Source: Ilumatobacteraceae bacterium (lineage in GTDB: Bacteria > Actinomycetota > Acidimicrobiia > Acidimicrobiales > Ilumatobacteraceae). Taken from it: a stretch of 16,337 nucleotides of DNA. The position numbers were made by a program, and so were the translations under genes. Where the stretch lies: positions 1 to 16,337 of the forward strand of contig JALOLG010000027.1 of the NCBI GenBank assembly GCA_025456105.1, read 5' to 3'. The notes beneath the pieces are model-generated. The model was given only the letters and a program-made list of their open reading frames with translations. It searched no databases and had not been told where the DNA came from. Each line of letters opens with the position of its first letter. Positions within the stretch are counted from its first letter, which is position 1. Shown here piece after piece: positions 1-8,302 of this stretch.

Positions 1-3000
1 CCACGGCGAGGGCGGCGACGACCAGATCCACGGCATGTCGTTCACCGACTCGATCTTCGGTGACGGCCAGGACGACGATCTCTACGGCAACGCCGGCTGG
101 GACTGGATCTCGGGCGGCGCCGGTGTCGACGGCATCCTCGGCGACGACGGCCTGCTCTCCACCAGCCGCAACGGCCTCACTGAGCCGCTGTGGGGCGTCA
201 CCACGGCCAATGCGCAGATCACGATCGCCACGCCGGGCAACCTGCAGAGCGCCGTCATCTACGTGACCGGTGAGCTCCGCAAGGAAGCGGACCTGGTGCC
301 GTTCTGGATCGGCAACAACGACATCGTCTACGGCGGCCTGGGCAACGACTTCATCCACGGCGGGGTCGGCGACGACGCGCTGTCGGGTGCCGAGGCGCTC
401 CCGCTCTACTACGACACGCTCGACCCGGTCGGCCGCCTGCAGGCGATCGCCGCCTTCATCGCCGGCCTGCCGACGTCGGGCGCCAATGCTCCGGCGTGGC
501 GCTACGACATCAACGGCCAGCTCGGTGACGTGCTGCGCCACAACCAGCCGGGCCAGATCGGCGAGTTCGACGCCTACGACGAGTTCGACCCCTGGCGCAA
601 GGTGCTGCTGACGACGCTCGGTGGCCAGGTCGTGCTGCTCGACGGCCGGTTCGGCGCCGAGTTCAACGGCCAGCCGCTCGACTTCCTCCTCAACTTCGCC
701 AACGACACGCTGAGGAACCAGGTCGTCGATGACGGCAAGGACACGATCTTCGGCGACGTCGGCGACGACTGGATCGTCGGCGGCACCAACCACGACCGCC
801 TGTGGGGCGGCTGGGGCGACGACCTGCTCCAGTCCGACGACGACCTCAACAGCGCCCCCGACACGCCCGGCGACACGTACGCCAACGACACGCCCGACGT
901 CTCGCCGGGCCCGCTCACCTACGCCGACATCGCGTACGGCGGCGCCGGGCGCGACATCCTCATCGGCAACACCGGCGCTGACCGCATGATCGACTGGGTC
1001 GGCGAGTTCAACAGCTACGTGGTGCCGTTCTCGCCGTTCGGTGCGTTCACGATCAGCCGTCAGATCGCTCCCGCGCTGCAGACCTACCTGCTGCAGCTCA
1101 GCCGGGCCGACGGCGCCGACCGCACCCGTGGCACCGGTGAGGCCCTGTCGAACGACGAGCGCCAGGGCGAGCCGTTCGGTGAGATCGCCCTCGTCAACCA
1201 GAAGGACCCGTTCTGGCAGGACCAGACGGGTGCCCCCGACGACCCGCAGCCCGGCAACGACCGCGGCCGCCGCGACGTGCTCCGCAGCGAGGACTTCACC
1301 CAGACCGCCAACCTGTTCGCCCCGGCCGAGGGCACCTGGTCGGTCACGAGTGGCACCTACCAGTCGGCCGCCACCCGCAGCACCGACGCCATCTCGATCT
1401 TCTACGTCGACTCGTTCCTGCCCCGGTACTTCGAGGTCGTCGCCACGATCTTCGCCGACAAGGCCAAGGGCGGCTTCCAGTCGAACGGGTACGTCATCCT
1501 CGACTACCAGGGCCCGGGCAGCTTCAAGTTCGCCGGCATCGACACGGCCCGCGACAAGGTCCAGATCGGCTATCGGGCCTCGTGGGGCTGGCAGGTGGTC
1601 GCGGAGGTCGGCATGCAGCTGCTCGACAACCGCACGTACGAGGTACTCGTCGCCGTCGACGGCACCCGGGTGACCGTGTTCGTCGACGGCGTCCAGAAGG
1701 TCTCGTACCTCTTCGACGCCACGCTCGTCGATCCGAATCAGCCCGAAGCGGGATTCCGCGACCCGCTCACCGACGGCTACCTCGGCCTCGGCTCGGTCGA
1801 GAGCGTCGGCGGCATCACGGGCTTCCGGGTGCAGGTGCGCACGCCCGAGATCACCCTGTCGGTCACCGACGGCTTCGACGGCTCCACCAACCTCATCTCG
1901 AGCACCGGCACGTGGACGCTCGGCTCGAGCGCCGTCCAGGCTGCCCCGCCCATCACGGCGCCGGCGCTCGCCAGCACCCGGTTCCAGGTGGCGCCGGCCG
2001 CCCGCACCGAGCTCACCACGGTCGTGCGCACCGGTGCGACCGCGGGCATCGCCTACGACGTCGCTGGACCGCTGCGCTTCAAGTGGGTCGTGCTGTCGCC
2101 CACGACCGGCCAGCTGCTGCTCGGCCACTACGCCTCGAACGGCTGGACCGTCGACGCCGCCCTCCCGCTCACGCTCGACCCGGCCGTCGAGCACACGCTC
2201 CGGGTCGTGCTCACCGGCAACGTGGTCACGGTGTGGGTGAACGACGTGAAGGTCGCCGTGCGCAGCTACACGGCCCTGCTCAACGACGGCGACGTCGGCC
2301 TCGTGTCGTACGGCGGCTCGGCCACGTTCTCGTCGTTCACGACTGCGACCGACGACCCCGACCTGCGCGGCGCCGCGCTGCCCAACGTGACCGTCGGCGA
2401 TGCCATCGTCGTCGAGGGGACCGGCGGCACTCGCACCGTGGACATCACCGTCACCCTCTCGGCGCCGTCGAGCACGCCGGTGTCGGTCGACTGGAGCACG
2501 GCCGACGTCCTCGCCGCCGCCGGCAGCGACTACGTGGCCGCCTCGGGCACGCTGCAGTTCGCCGCAGGTCAGACCTCGGCGACGATCACCATCACGATCG
2601 TCACCGACGCCACCTTCGAGGGCGACGAGACCTTCCTCATCCGCCTGACCGGTGCGAGCGGCGCGGTGATCGTCGACAACACCGCCGTCGTCACGATCAC
2701 CAACGACGACACCGCCGCCACACCCACGGTCACGATCGCCGACGTCACGGTGAACGAGGGCGCGACGACCACGACGGTCACGCTCACCCTCACGCTCGAC
2801 ACCGCCCCGACCGCTCCCGTGTCGGTCGCGTGGTCGACCGTCGAGGGCACCGCCACGGCAGGCAGCGACTACACGGCAGCGGCGGGCACGGTGACCTTCG
2901 GGATCGGCCAGATCACCGCCACGATCTCGGTCACGATCCTCGGGGATCCGATCTTCGAGGCGAACGAGGCGCTCAGCATCCAGCTGTCGAACCCGGTCGG

Positions 3001-4396
3001 CGTGGCCGTCGGCCGCTCGTCGGCCACCGTCACGCTCACCAACGATGACGCCGCACCGCTCGTGTCCGTGACGGCGACCGACGCCGCAGGCGCCGAGGCC
3101 GGCACGAACACGATGGTCTTCACGGTCACCCGCTCGGGCAACCTCAACGGCCCCATCACCGTCGGTCTGTCGTTCACCGGCACCGCCACCTACGCCGGCG
3201 ACTACGTCGTGTCGACGGTGGCGGGCGCCACGTGGAACGCCACCAACCGCACGATCACGTTCGCCGCCGGCGCCACCACCGCCACGGTCACCGTCACGCC
3301 GGTCAACGACACCGCACCCGAGCAGGCCGAGACCGTCATCGTCACCGTGCTCGCCGGCACGGGCTACCTCACCACGACGCCGACCAGCGCCACGGCGACG
3401 ATCGCCGACGACGACCTCACGCTCCCGTCGGCGAGCGTGCTCGATGCCTCGGTGCTCGAGGGCAACAAGGGCCAGGTGTGGGTCAACGTCACGATCCAGC
3501 TGTCGACGGCACCGACCACCAGCGTCTCGCTGACGGTCCGCACGGTCGACGGAACGGCGACCAACGGCGTCGACTACCGCGGCATCGTCACCACCGTCAC
3601 CTTCGCCGCCGGCCAGACCACGGCGATCGTCGCAGTCCGGGTGCTCGGCGACCGGGTGCGTGAGGGCAACGAGACGTTCCTCGTCCAGCTCCTCGACCCG
3701 GTCGGCCTGGCCATCGCCCGCAACCAGGCGACCGTCACGATCCTCGACGACGACGGCACCGCCCGGGTGGCTGCGGCGGCGACCGCCCCGCAGTCGGGCG
3801 CCACGCTCACCGACGCCGACATCCCGGCGGTCCTCGCCCTGGCGGCGGCTTGGTGGGCACAGCAGGGCGCCGTGGTCCCGGCCGACCTGCAGGTGGTGGT
3901 CACGGACCTGCCCGCGACCGCCGTCGCCCACACGATCGGCACCACCGTCTACGTCGATGCCGACGCCGCCGGGTTCGGCTGGCACCTCGACCCGACGACC
4001 CCGGTCGCCGACGGCGCTGTCGACCTCCTGTCGGTCCTCACGCACGAGCTCGGCCACGCCCTCGGCTTCGACCACACCGAGACCGGGATCATGGCGCCGA
4101 TCGTCGAGCCCGGCACCCGCCTCGTCGCCCCCGCCAGCGCCGCCGGTGTCAGCCACGTGTCTGACACCGTGTGGTCGGCGTGGGTACCGGTCGCGGCGGC
4201 GGTACGAGCGCCCGCCGAGCTCACCGCCGCCGCGTTCACCGATGCGAGCGAGGTTGCGTCGGGCTTCGTCGATCGCCTCGAGTCGGTCCCGGCACCTGCA
4301 CAGGGACGCACCGACCTGGGCATCGTGCTCGTCGGGCTCCTCCTCGCGCTGCTGGTGGTGCTCCGCCGCCGGATCCTGCCCCTGACCCCTCGGTAG
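1..4396 (+). CDS. Giant surface protein: RTX, lectin-like, Calx-beta and matrixin metalloprotease domains (5' end missing)
   Basis: The reading frame is open to the left edge (codons from base 2 read HGEGGDDQIHG), so the ATG at 35 is internal and the N-terminus lies outside. Numbering from that Met, glycine/aspartate-rich RTX-type calcium-binding repeats occur near 1-40, 97-115, 235-270 and 300-320. Two lectin/LamG-like beta-sandwich regions follow (about 416-602 and 609-772), then four Calx-beta domains (about 781-893, 897-1007, 1008-1127, 1131-1241), each ending in an NDD/DDD-type Ca-binding motif. Residues about 1250-1370 resemble a matrixin-type zinc protease: HELGHALGFDH (bases 4043-4075) supplies the HExxHxxGxxH ligands, and GIMAP (Met at 4091) is the Met-turn. 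A hydrophobic helix (about 1427-1443) followed by Arg residues ends the protein and probably anchors it in the membrane. The likely role is a calcium-stabilised adhesin or matrix protein with a proteolytic module at the membrane. The substrate is unknown. No LPXTG motif is present. Confidence 0.88.
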   Translation, partial: HGEGGDDQIHGMSFTDSIFGDGQDDDLYGNAGWDWISGGAGVDGILGDDGLLSTSRNGLTEPLWGVTTANAQITIATPGNLQSAVIYVTGELRKEADLVPFWIGNNDIVYGGLGNDFIHGGVGDDALSGAEALPLYYDTLDPVGRLQAIAAFIAGLPTSGANAPAWRYDINGQLGDVLRHNQPGQIGEFDAYDEFDPWRKVLLTTLGGQVVLLDGRFGAEFNGQPLDFLLNFANDTLRNQVVDDGKDTIFGDVGDDWIVGGTNHDRLWGGWGDDLLQSDDDLNSAPDTPGDTYANDTPDVSPGPLTYADIAYGGAGRDILIGNTGADRMIDWVGEFNSYVVPFSPFGAFTISRQIAPALQTYLLQLSRADGADRTRGTGEALSNDERQGEPFGEIALVNQKDPFWQDQTGAPDDPQPGNDRGRRDVLRSEDFTQTANLFAPAEGTWSVTSGTYQSAATRSTDAISIFYVDSFLPRYFEVVATIFADKAKGGFQSNGYVILDYQGPGSFKFAGIDTARDKVQIGYRASWGWQVVAEVGMQLLDNRTYEVLVAVDGTRVTVFVDGVQKVSYLFDATLVDPNQPEAGFRDPLTDGYLGLGSVESVGGITGFRVQVRTPEITLSVTDGFDGSTNLISSTGTWTLGSSAVQAAPPITAPALASTRFQVAPAARTELTTVVRTGATAGIAYDVAGPLRFKWVVLSPTTGQLLLGHYASNGWTVDAALPLTLDPAVEHTLRVVLTGNVVTVWVNDVKVAVRSYTALLNDGDVGLVSYGGSATFSSFTTATDDPDLRGAALPNVTVGDAIVVEGTGGTRTVDITVTLSAPSSTPVSVDWSTADVLAAAGSDYVAASGTLQFAAGQTSATITITIVTDATFEGDETFLIRLTGASGAVIVDNTAVVTITNDDTAATPTVTIADVTVNEGATTTTVTLTLTLDTAPTAPVSVAWSTVEGTATAGSDYTAAAGTVTFGIGQITATISVTILGDPIFEANEALSIQLSNPVGVAVGRSSATVTLTNDDAAPLVSVTATDAAGAEAGTNTMVFTVTRSGNLNGPITVGLSFTGTATYAGDYVVSTVAGATWNATNRTITFAAGATTATVTVTPVNDTAPEQAETVIVTVLAGTGYLTTTPTSATATIADDDLTLPSASVLDASVLEGNKGQVWVNVTIQLSTAPTTSVSLTVRTVDGTATNGVDYRGIVTTVTFAAGQTTAIVAVRVLGDRVREGNETFLVQLLDPVGLAIARNQATVTILDDDGTARVAAAATAPQSGATLTDADIPAVLALAAAWWAQQGAVVPADLQVVVTDLPATAVAHTIGTTVYVDADAAGFGWHLDPTTPVADGAVDLLSVLTHELGHALGFDHTETGIMAPIVEPGTRLVAPASAAGVSHVSDTVWSAWVPVAAAVRAPAELTAAAFTDASEVASGFVDRLESVPAPAQGRTDLGIVLVGLLLALLVVLRRRILPLTPR

Positions 4397-4399
4397 GAT
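4394..4399 (+). promoter_or_regulatory. Leaderless-type -10 box (TAGGAT) of the beta-helix lipoprotein gene
   Basis: TAGGAT fits the actinobacterial -10 consensus TANNNT and ends 7 nt before the CTG at 4407, placing the expected transcription start at or next to the start codon. Its first three bases are also the TAG stop of the upstream gene, so any -35 would lie inside that coding sequence. No good -35 hexamer is visible at 17-18 bp. The inference rests on spacing, and on the same arrangement at four other genes here. Confidence 0.5.
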
Positions 4400-4406
4400 C
4401 GCCGCC

Positions 4407-6779
4407 CTGATCACCCGTTCGACCGCCCTCGTCGTCGCGCTCGCGCTCACCGTCGTCGCGTGCTCCTCCGACGACGATCCGGAATCCACCGGGCCGACCG
4501 CCGCCCCGGGAAGCACCGTCGAGCAGTGGACGTCGGAGCGGTGCGAGCAGGCAGCCGATGAGGCCGTCGACCCGCTGCGCGACTTCATCGCCGACTACGA
4601 GGACCTGACGGCCGCCGAGTGGAACGAGCTCGACCCGCCACCCGACGTCGAGCCCGCCCAGCAAGCGGTCCAGGACGCCGCTCAGGCGGCCGTCGACCGA
4701 GGCTGCGACCCGAACCTGCTCGAGCAGGGCGTCGCCGAGGCGATCGCCGGGCTGGAGGGCCGCGGTGAGGTCGGCCAGGCGATCGCCGCCGCGCTGCGCG
4801 GTGACGGCCCGGTGCTCGGGCCCCTCCCGCCGATCACCGTCCCCGCCAGCACCACCACGACGATCCCGCGTGACACCGAGCCCTCGGAGGTCACGGTCGA
4901 GCCCGGTGACGACCTGCAGGCGCTGGTCCGCCGACTGGGCGACGGGTCGACCATCCGCTTCTCGCCGGGCACCTACACCCTCGACGAGACGCTCGTCCTC
5001 GACACCGGCCTGCGGCTCATCGGCGCCGGGCGCGACACGACGGTGATCGAGTCGAGCGCCGGTGGTGCGGCCGTCGCGTTCGCCGGGCCGGGAGGGCTCG
5101 AGGTCCGCTCGCTCGCCATCCGGCACGTGGGCGACGAGCCGTCGTCGGTGCTGCTCGCCATCGAGGGACCCGTCACCGTCAGCGACGTCAACATCTCCGG
5201 CGGTGTCGGTGGCGCCGAGGCCGGTGGTGGGCACGGCATCTTGTTCGCCTTCGAGAACCTCGAGGGGCTCCCCGAGCGCACCCCCGAGGAGCGCGCCGGC
5301 GCCCTGATCATCGAGAGCAGCAACATCAGCGGCAACGCCGACGCGGGCATCCTCGCCACCGGTGGCGCCAACCCCGCCATCGTCGGCAGCGACATCGCCC
5401 TCAACGGCACGTGCGGCATCTGCTACACCGGCACCGCCGGCGGCCTCGTCGACGACTCCCGCCTGCTCGGCAACGGCATCGGCTTCCAGATCGGCGACAC
5501 CTCGATCGTCACCATCGAGGACACCCGGATCGCCGACAGCACCAACGTGGGCGTCTCGGTCGCCGGTGACGCCGACGTCACCATCCGGCGGACCACCGTC
5601 GAGCGCAACGGTCCCACGGGCGTGCAGGCCGCCGAGACCTCACGTGTCGTCGTCGAGGCCGCCACGATCTCCAGCCAGGGTGCCGGTCTCCTCGCCACCG
5701 ACGAGGCCGAGCTGCGGGTCACCGGCACGACCGTCCGCGAGCACGGCATCGGCATCCAGGCGATCGGCGCGAGCCGGGTCACCGTGCGCGACAGCACCGT
5801 CGACGCGGCGCTCCTCACGGGCATCCGCTACGGCGGCCTCGCCTCGGGAGAAGCGAGTGGCAACACGATCACGAACGCGGCCGACTCGGCCGTCGAGGTG
5901 GCCGGATCGGCCACCCCCACCATCCGGGCGAACACGATCACCGGGCCGGGGCCCGTCGGGTTGAGCTTCGTCGAGACGGCGGGTGGCATCGCCTACGACA
6001 ACACGATCACGGGCCGTGACGTCGGCATCCAGCTCGGTGGCGCCACCACCGCCCAGGTGAGCACCAACACCGTGCGCGACAGCGAGACGATCGGCATCCT
6101 GTTCGGCGACACCGCCACCGGCTCGGCCATCCAGAACACCGTCACCGGGTCGAAGACCGTCGGCATCCTCGCTGGTGGGCGGTCCCGCCCGACCGTGCGC
6201 GAGAACCAGCTGAGCGACAACGCCGTCGGTCTGGTGTTCCGAGAGGACGCGACGGGGACGGCCTCGGCGAACACGATCCTGCGGCACACGATCGGGGTGC
6301 AGGAGGTGGATCGAGCTGCTCCGACGCTCGAGTCGAACACCGTGCGCGACAGCGAGGAGGCCGGCGTCGCCTACGCCGGTGCCGCCCGGGGCACGTTCCG
6401 CGGCAACACGCTCGCCACGAACGGGAGCATCGCGGTGCAGGTCGCCGGCACGGCGGCTCCGGCGATCCTCGACAACGAGCTGCGCGGCCGCGGCGTGTAC
6501 GGGCTCCTCTACCAGGAGTCGGCGGCCGGCTCGGCGGTGGGCAACCTCGTCGTCGACCAGGTGTTCGGCATCCAGGTGAGCGGGTCGGCCCGGCCGTCGA
6601 TCCGCGACAACGAGCTCGACGAGATCGCGCTCACCAGCATCGTGTTCGAGGAGAGCTCGGGCGGCGACGTGTCGGGCAACACGTGCACCACCACGCTCAC
6701 CGCCGGGATCAGCATCTCGGGCGCCGCCAACCCCACCGTCGGCACCAACGACTGCACCGTCAGCCGCACCAGCGAGTGA
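4407..6779 (+). CDS. Right-handed parallel beta-helix lipoprotein, CTG start
   Basis: No function is assigned beyond fold. The frame opens after a TGA at 4383. No ATG, GTG or TTG precedes the GTG at 4812, yet codons from CTG 4407 encode a textbook lipoprotein signal: MITR, a hydrophobic stretch, then VVAC with the lipidated Cys at residue 19 (TGC 4461). Starting at 4812 would discard it, so 4407 is preferred (790 aa). Residues about 20-135 are an acidic helical region with two Cys (about 46 and 98), followed by a Pro/Thr linker (STTTTIP). From about 160 to the end are NosD/pectate-lyase-like beta-helix coils of 22-23 residues, with repeated GI-Q/GI-F turns and Asn-ladder motifs (N-I, N-V). 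Pectate-lyase catalytic residues are not evident, so binding or surface scaffolding is as likely as carbohydrate cleavage. The gene lies 10 bp after the giant surface protein gene and may share its envelope role. Confidence 0.85.
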   Translation: MITRSTALVVALALTVVACSSDDDPESTGPTAAPGSTVEQWTSERCEQAADEAVDPLRDFIADYEDLTAAEWNELDPPPDVEPAQQAVQDAAQAAVDRGCDPNLLEQGVAEAIAGLEGRGEVGQAIAAALRGDGPVLGPLPPITVPASTTTTIPRDTEPSEVTVEPGDDLQALVRRLGDGSTIRFSPGTYTLDETLVLDTGLRLIGAGRDTTVIESSAGGAAVAFAGPGGLEVRSLAIRHVGDEPSSVLLAIEGPVTVSDVNISGGVGGAEAGGGHGILFAFENLEGLPERTPEERAGALIIESSNISGNADAGILATGGANPAIVGSDIALNGTCGICYTGTAGGLVDDSRLLGNGIGFQIGDTSIVTIEDTRIADSTNVGVSVAGDADVTIRRTTVERNGPTGVQAAETSRVVVEAATISSQGAGLLATDEAELRVTGTTVREHGIGIQAIGASRVTVRDSTVDAALLTGIRYGGLASGEASGNTITNAADSAVEVAGSATPTIRANTITGPGPVGLSFVETAGGIAYDNTITGRDVGIQLGGATTAQVSTNTVRDSETIGILFGDTATGSAIQNTVTGSKTVGILAGGRSRPTVRENQLSDNAVGLVFREDATGTASANTILRHTIGVQEVDRAAPTLESNTVRDSEEAGVAYAGAARGTFRGNTLATNGSIAVQVAGTAAPAILDNELRGRGVYGLLYQESAAGSAVGNLVVDQVFGIQVSGSARPSIRDNELDEIALTSIVFEESSGGDVSGNTCTTTLTAGISISGAANPTVGTNDCTVSRTSE

Positions 6780-6785
6780 GCGCTT

Positions 6786-6826
6786 TCGTGATTGGGGGGT
6801 GTCGTATGGACACCCCCCAATCACGA
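6786..6826. terminator. Perfect 18-bp inverted repeat (hairpin terminator or dispersed repeat)
   Basis: Arms 6786-6803 (TCGTGATTGGGGGGTGTC) and 6809-6826 are exact reverse complements around a 5-nt loop, GTATG. The element starts 6 bp after the lipoprotein stop and lies 77 bp before the oxygenase gene. No T-run follows on either side, so it would be the U-tail-less hairpin type common in high-GC actinobacteria. The exact symmetry, with a G6/C6 core, could also mark a dispersed palindromic repeat; one window cannot tell. Confidence 0.75.
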
Positions 6827-6868
6827 GAACGGACTCGAGATGGCGCGGCGAACCGTACCGGGGGACGG

Positions 6869-6897
6869 TTGACCGGTGGATCGGGAGGGCGTAGGAC
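6869..6897 (+). promoter_or_regulatory. Promoter of carotenoid oxygenase gene
   Basis: TTGACC (6869-6874) matches the -35 consensus at five of six positions. After a 17-bp spacer comes TAGGAC (6892-6897), a weak -10. Only 6 nt separate it from the ATG at 6904, so the message would be leaderless or nearly so. The purine-rich GGGAGG at 6883-6888 is too far from the ATG to be its ribosome binding site. An inverted repeat AACCGT/ACGGTT (6851-6870) overlaps the -35 and may be an operator. Confidence 0.5.
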
Positions 6898-6903
6898 TGC
6901 TCC

Positions 6904-8292
6904 ATGACCGCCACCGAGCCCGTCGTCACCAACCGCTACCTCGAGGGCAACTACGGCCCGGTGCGCGAGGAGGTCACCGCGTTCGACCTCCCCGTGATCG
7001 GCGAGCTGCCGGTCGAGCTCGAGGGCCGCTACGTGCGCAACGGCCCGAACCCGCTCGACGACCCCGACCCGGCCACCCACCACTGGTTTATGGGCGACGG
7101 CATGGTGCACGGCGTCCGCCTCCGTGGCGGCCGTGCCGAGTGGTATCGCAACCGCTACGTCGGCTCCACCCGCGTCGCGCAGCGTCAGGGCCGCGACGAC
7201 ATCGCCGGCCCCAACTGGAACGACAACCCGGGCGGCCCGAACACCAACGCCGGCGGGTTCGCCGGCACCACGTGGGCGATGGTGGAGGCGGGCGGCTGCC
7301 CGGTCGAGCTCACCTACGAGCTCGAGACCGTCGGCCGCAACGACTTCTACGGCACGCTCCCCGGAGCGTTCACCGCGCACCCCAAGATCGACCCGGCGAC
7401 CGGTGAGATGCACGCCATGGCCTACGCGTGGCCGCAGTGGATGGACCACGTGCAGTACGTGGTGGTGGGCACCGACGGCTGCGTGCGGCGCACCGTCGAC
7501 GTGCCGCTGCCGGGCATGACGATGCTCCACGACATGTCGCTCACCGAGCGCTACGCCGTGGTGTACGACTTCCCCTGCACGGTCGACTTCGACCTCGCGT
7601 TCGCCGGGCGGTTCCCGTTCCGCTGGAACCCCGACTACGGCTCCCGGGTGGGTCTGCTGCCGCGCGAGGGCGAGGCGGCCGACATCGTGTGGGTCGAGGC
7701 GCCGATCTGCTACTCGTTCCATCCGCTCAACGCCTACGACACCTCCGACGGCAAGGTGGTGGTCGATCTGTGCGTCTACGACCGCATGTTCGACACCGAC
7801 ATCCTCGGCCCGTTCGGCGACGGGCTCGCCCGGCTCGAGCGGTGGGTGCTCGACCCGGCCACCCGCACCACCTCGGTCACGGTGATCGACGATCGCCCCA
7901 ACGAGTTCCCGCGCCACCGGGGCGCGATGACGGCCCGGCAGCACCGGTACGGCTACTGCGCGTCGCCCTCGGCGACGCCGGGCGACGGCTGGCCGACGCT
8001 CAAGCACGACCTCGTCACGGGCGAGCGGTGGGCGTTCGACCACGGTGCCGGACGGGCGGCGGGTGAACCCGTGTTCGTGGGCAAGCACGGCGCCGACCCC
8101 GTGGCCGAGGAGGACGCCGGGTGGCTCATCACGTTCGTGCACGACCAGGCGTCCGGCACCGCCGAGCTCGTGGTGCTCGACGCCCAGGACCTCGAGCGCG
8201 GCTACGTCGCCCAGGTGCCGCTGCCCCAGCGCGTGCCGTTCGGGTTCCACGGCAACTGGGTGAGCGACCGGGCGGTGCCACCGCCGGGGTGA
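6904..8292 (+). CDS. Carotenoid cleavage oxygenase (RPE65/CCD family)
   Basis: A 462-aa protein of normal length for the family of non-heme iron dioxygenases that split carotenoids, apocarotenoids or stilbenoid double bonds. These enzymes are seven-bladed beta-propellers whose Fe(II) is held by four histidines. Candidates in the expected contexts are H159 (FTAHPKID), H209 (MLHDMS), H273 (YSFHPLN) and H449 (GFHGNW, near the C-terminus). The N-terminal LEGRYVRNGPNP and HHWFMGDGMVHG segments are also characteristic. There is no signal peptide, so it is cytosolic or peripherally membrane-bound. No carotenoid biosynthesis gene lies nearby, so the substrate (retinal-forming, apocarotenoid or lignostilbene type) cannot be inferred. 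The ATG at 6904 is supported by the promoter spacing. The gene is monocistronic and its stop is 10 bp from the end of the convergent membrane-protein gene. Confidence 0.93.
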   Translation: MTATEPVVTNRYLEGNYGPVREEVTAFDLPVIGELPVELEGRYVRNGPNPLDDPDPATHHWFMGDGMVHGVRLRGGRAEWYRNRYVGSTRVAQRQGRDDIAGPNWNDNPGGPNTNAGGFAGTTWAMVEAGGCPVELTYELETVGRNDFYGTLPGAFTAHPKIDPATGEMHAMAYAWPQWMDHVQYVVVGTDGCVRRTVDVPLPGMTMLHDMSLTERYAVVYDFPCTVDFDLAFAGRFPFRWNPDYGSRVGLLPREGEAADIVWVEAPICYSFHPLNAYDTSDGKVVVDLCVYDRMFDTDILGPFGDGLARLERWVLDPATRTTSVTVIDDRPNEFPRHRGAMTARQHRYGYCASPSATPGDGWPTLKHDLVTGERWAFDHGAGRAAGEPVFVGKHGADPVAEEDAGWLITFVHDQASGTAELVVLDAQDLERGYVAQVPLPQRVPFGFHGNWVSDRAVPPPG

Positions 8293-8302
8293 GGCGGTCA
8301 GG

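Noticed and set aside
4236..5234. Long minus-strand open frame opposite the lipoprotein gene
   Set aside because: Arg/Gly/Asp-rich shadow typical of high-GC antisense frames; the + strand carries the signal peptide and beta-helix coils.
5640..8250. Minus-strand open frames opposite the beta-helix and oxygenase genes
   Set aside because: Compositionally biased products without domains; they cross the hairpin and the oxygenase gene.
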